Shown piece after piece: positions 54,571 through 56,604 of a stretch of DNA of 56,604 bases (within the stretch, counting starts at the first letter, position 1; each line of letters starts with the position of its first letter). The notes beneath the pieces are model-generated. The model was given only the letters and a program-made list of their open reading frames with translations. It was not told where the DNA came from and ran no database searches. A program made the translations under genes and the position numbers. The DNA is taken from the NCBI GenBank assembly GCA_002254365.1, contig NIUT01000221.1, positions 1-56,604 on the forward strand, written 5' to 3'. This DNA is from Nitrospira sp. UW-LDO-01 (GTDB lineage Bacteria > Nitrospirota > Nitrospiria > Nitrospirales > Nitrospiraceae).

Positions 54571-54785
54571 GACGCCCATTTCATGCTGAGTTTGCGCTGA
54601 TTCATTGCACAGTCTCGAAGGTAAAGATTGATCAGGCTCTGATACGGGATTCCCATTTCTTTCGCAATGGATTTGAAATAGGCAACCGTATCGTGGTCGA
54701 GTCTCATTGTGACTGGCTGTTTCAGATTCTTGATATACGGATTCTTGCGCCCTTTCATTTTGAGGAAATCGTAATGTACTCTCAT
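54567..54785 (-). CDS. Orphan CopG/BrnA-type antitoxin
   Basis: About 72 residues (start ATG 54785; a longer ATG at 54818 exists). KGRKNPYIKNLKQPVTMRL and DTVAYFKSIAKEMGIPYQSL followed by INLYLRDCA show the ribbon-helix-helix of BrnA/CopG antitoxins. No BrnT-type toxin lies upstream; the next gene (from 54846) is a cytochrome c in the same direction, 61 bases away. It is coupled to the HigA-type gene. Confidence 0.75.
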   Translation of the reverse strand: MRVHYDFLKMKGRKNPYIKNLKQPVTMRLDHDTVAYFKSIAKEMGIPYQSLINLYLRDCAMNQRKLSMKWAS

Positions 54786-54845
54786 CATGTTTTGCTCAAA
54801 TGAGCAACTCATCATCAAGTGACAGTTTCTTGCAAGCTCTGATCC

Positions 54846-55295
54846 CTACTGTTCCGGATGGGGATCTTTTCTGATAAGTGCGAGGTAGAGCAACATATCG
54901 GCAAGGTCTTGATCGGTCATTGAGGTGTCGGGGAACATGCCGGTGCCGGGATGGCCTTCTCGGATGGCCCGAGCCCGTTCCTGGTTGGTTTTCAAATGTA
55001 ATACGTCGGGGTTGCGCAAATCCGAGGGAGGCGGATTCAGCTTGGCGATAAGCTTAGCGGTGTCCGCTTCTACTCGTGGTGTCCGATACAAGTACCCATC
55101 GATCCCATGACAGTAGTAGCACACACCCTTGCCGTTGAAGATGTCTCGCCCTCGCAGGATATTTCCTTTTAACTTCCCGCTCGGTGGACTGGTTGGAGCT
55201 TCGGCCCACACCTCATGGGTTACGAATACTGTCTCTACTCCCAACCAACCCGCAAGCAGGATACCGCATACGGTCAACCAAACTTTCTTGTTCAT
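54846..55295 (-). CDS. Small c-type cytochrome
   Basis: 149 residues with signal peptide (VWLTVCGILLAGWLGVETVFV), one haem site CYYCH and a candidate Met ligand in HPGTGMFPDTSMTD. The helical end LADMLLYLALIRKD is typical. It is in the same direction as the two orphan antitoxins and the hemerythrin gene, with 88 bases between it and the latter. Periplasmic. Confidence 0.85.
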   Translation of the reverse strand: MNKKVWLTVCGILLAGWLGVETVFVTHEVWAEAPTSPPSGKLKGNILRGRDIFNGKGVCYYCHGIDGYLYRTPRVEADTAKLIAKLNPPPSDLRNPDVLHLKTNQERARAIREGHPGTGMFPDTSMTDQDLADMLLYLALIRKDPHPEQ

Positions 55296-55383
55296 TTGGT
55301 CTTTCCGGCCTGTCTCATCCAGTGGGTTGCTTGGTGTATGCGTGCACCGTGCCCAGCCAGAGAAACGGAGCTCATCTAATCAA

Positions 55384-55863
55384 TCAGTGCCCACTGCAGC
55401 AGGCATTGTACCGGTCTTCCGGAATTGTCTTCATGGTGGCAAAGATCGTGTCGCGCTCGTCTGCATTGGTGACGTTATCAATGGCAGGATAGAGCGCCTT
55501 CTCTTCTTTTCTATTGTGAGAGCCCAAGAGGTTGAGCAAAGCCTGCTCCTCTTGATCACTCGTGAGATCCTGGCTCTCCACTTTCCGATGAATCGCATCA
55601 AGCAGCTGTTTGATCTGCTCGTGCTCAAATCGCATCACCGGTGTCGGCCCATCCTCGATCATCCCGGTTTTCTCTTCCCACATTGGAAACAGCAGCTCCT
55701 CTTCCCAGACGATATGCCGTTGGAGCCCAACTTTGAATTCCTTGAATGCGTCCTTCGCCTTGGCAAAGTCCGAACGTTTCGATGTCTGAAAGGTCTTGAA
55801 CAATTCATCCAGCCGGTCATGATCCTCCGCGTACAATGCCGTGATCGTGTTCTGCTCGCTCAT
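55384..55863 (-). CDS. Hemerythrin-like HHE domain protein
   Basis: About 159 residues from ATG 55863 (GGGGGA upstream). Metal ligands are spread in the family order: DHDRLDELF (His), RHIVWEEELLFP (His and Glu), FEHEQIKQLL (His), and GSHNRKEEKALYP (His and Glu). It binds a di-iron site; relatives sense O2 or nitric oxide or protect iron. Ends in a Cys-Cys pair (NACCSGH). Cytoplasmic. Confidence 0.85.
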   Translation of the reverse strand: MSEQNTITALYAEDHDRLDELFKTFQTSKRSDFAKAKDAFKEFKVGLQRHIVWEEELLFPMWEEKTGMIEDGPTPVMRFEHEQIKQLLDAIHRKVESQDLTSDQEEQALLNLLGSHNRKEEKALYPAIDNVTNADERDTIFATMKTIPEDRYNACCSGH

Positions 55864-55930
55864 TGATTCCCCCGTCATACCCACACAAGTACCTTCAGTT
55901 CGCTATCACACACCGGCAGACTCGAGAGTC

Positions 55931-56233
55931 TTATCGCTCTCTCCGCTCCCGTATCGCGTCTTTGCCTGCTTGCAAAGCCGCTTCTACATCAGCCCGGCGC
56001 TCATCGACAAATTGTCTGCCCCGATTAATCACTTCATCAAGCGCCGCCCGCGCCTCTTTGGCTTTCTCGATCACCTCGTCCTCCGTCTTTCTTGCATACC
56101 CTTTGATTTCTCGCCGGGTATCCTCGCCGGACCTCGGAGCCAGAAGAAATCCGGTCATGATCCCCATCATGGCGCCGCCGAGAAATGCCAACGCTACCGC
56201 CAGTCCTGAATCCTCATCGTTACGAGTCGTCAT
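55931..56233 (-). CDS. YtxH-domain membrane-anchored protein
   Basis: 100 residues from ATG 56233, after GGGAGGGTCGACC. An N-terminal hydrophobic segment with GGAMMGIMTGFLLAPRSGEDTR (quoted in part) is the YtxH signature (G-x-x-x-G...LLAP-x-x-G). The rest is a long charged helix likely forming a coiled coil. Stress-induced in other bacteria; exact role unknown. Confidence 0.8.
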   Translation of the reverse strand: MTTRNDEDSGLAVALAFLGGAMMGIMTGFLLAPRSGEDTRREIKGYARKTEDEVIEKAKEARAALDEVINRGRQFVDERRADVEAALQAGKDAIRERRER

Positions 56234-56421
56234 GGTCGACCCTCCCTGGATAGCACATGGTTCATCTATGTCAACGCGCTGTGCCGGACGAAGCTCATCA
56301 CGGCACAACGACCACAGCTTACTAAAGGAATCAGTCGGAATACCACCCCCACAGACAAAATCTCACGACGACTCCGCCACGCTGCGTAACGTTGAACGTC
56401 GTCGGCAGAAATGATGCACAG

Positions 56422-56604
56422 TTAGCCGAGAGGGTTGAATGGCGCGAACGTCCGAATATAGTTCAACACATCCCGAATTTCCTGATCGGATAACCGATCC
56501 GCCCATCCGTGCATCGGGCTAAAGAGCACTCCCCGTTTGATCCCAAGATACAGATCCATATCGGTCTTGGTCCTATATTTAGGCGCCCGAAAATTTGCCG
56601 GTGG
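56422..56604 (-). CDS. c-type cytochrome, C-terminal fragment at window edge
   Basis: The minus-strand frame entering from the right edge reads PANFRAPKYRTKTDMDLYLG, then [20 protein letters not shown] and ends YIRTFAPFNPLG. It matches the C-terminal half of the cytochrome at 40077 ([33 protein letters not shown]). The haem-binding site would be outside the window. It is a mono-haem cytochrome paralogue; the Met of SPMHG is the likely ligand. Confidence 0.75.
   Translation of the reverse strand, partial: PPANFRAPKYRTKTDMDLYLGIKRGVLFSPMHGWADRLSDQEIRDVLNYIRTFAPFNPLG

Overview
The window looks like a chromosomal segment of a Nitrospira-type bacterium (phylum Nitrospirota). This is inferred from gene content and moderately high GC; no marker gene such as rRNA, nxr or amo is present. 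The strongest hints are a four-subunit group 3b [NiFe] hydrogenase with its maturation genes (known from comammox Nitrospira among others), several small c-type cytochromes, and many stress proteins. Nearly all genes are bacterial housekeeping or accessory genes. No rRNA, tRNA or CRISPR array was seen.

Layout. 1-12.4 kb: assorted single genes. These are an MBL-fold lipoprotein, a GATase-like protein with altered active site, a GNAT coupled to a C39-like cysteine peptidase, small membrane proteins, an AEC transporter, a four-CBS protein, a GNAT-GNAT-cNMP fusion, an M20 amidohydrolase, a macrodomain protein and a TPR/FGE-like protein. 12.9-17.4 kb: a CusBA-type metal efflux pair whose cusA carries an in-frame REP-like insert. 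17.5-20.5 kb: glutathionyl-hydroquinone reductase, a probable structured RNA leading into a 27-residue membrane peptide, a tandem UspA protein and a cytochrome c. 20.7-36.3 kb, all on the minus strand: hyhBGSL, maturation protease, hypA, hypF, hypC, then a break, then hypD and hypE. The break (about 23.0-27.2 kb) is an accessory island. It holds vapBC, a truncated second copy of hypD, an unknown gene broken by a MITE, a STAS-GHKL-STAS-like protein, higBA and a nonsense-mutated CopG/BrnA-type antitoxin.

36.3-49.7 kb, plus strand: a long co-directional series that reads as a stress and acetyl-CoA block. It runs HTH protein, Hsp20, 49-residue membrane protein, phosphoribosyltransferase, BCAM0308-like, SnoaL-like lipocalin-sized protein, UspA, cytochrome c, acyl-CoA synthetase, pyruvate dehydrogenase E1alpha/E1beta/E2, acyl carrier protein, glutaredoxin-DsbD fusion, and a Pat-like GNAT/acyl-CoA synthetase fusion. 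Several of these are joined by ATGA overlaps. 49.7-56.6 kb: a second accessory patch with a higBA module, a decayed copy of the 3' end of the pat-like gene, an ISL3 element interrupted by an intact IS21-type element, two orphan antitoxins, then cytochrome c, hemerythrin, YtxH and a partial cytochrome c.

The most interesting pattern is that two independent toxin-antitoxin modules (vapBC next to hypD; higBA next to the pat-like gene) each lie between an intact host gene and a truncated copy of that same gene. This suggests that TA acquisition here involves partial duplication or replacement of the neighbouring gene. A second theme is the clustering of hydrogenase, USP, Hsp20, CBS, phosphoribosyltransferase and GNAT-cNMP genes, the same kinds of gene that make up hypoxia/dormancy regulons in mycobacteria. 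That parallel is inference only.
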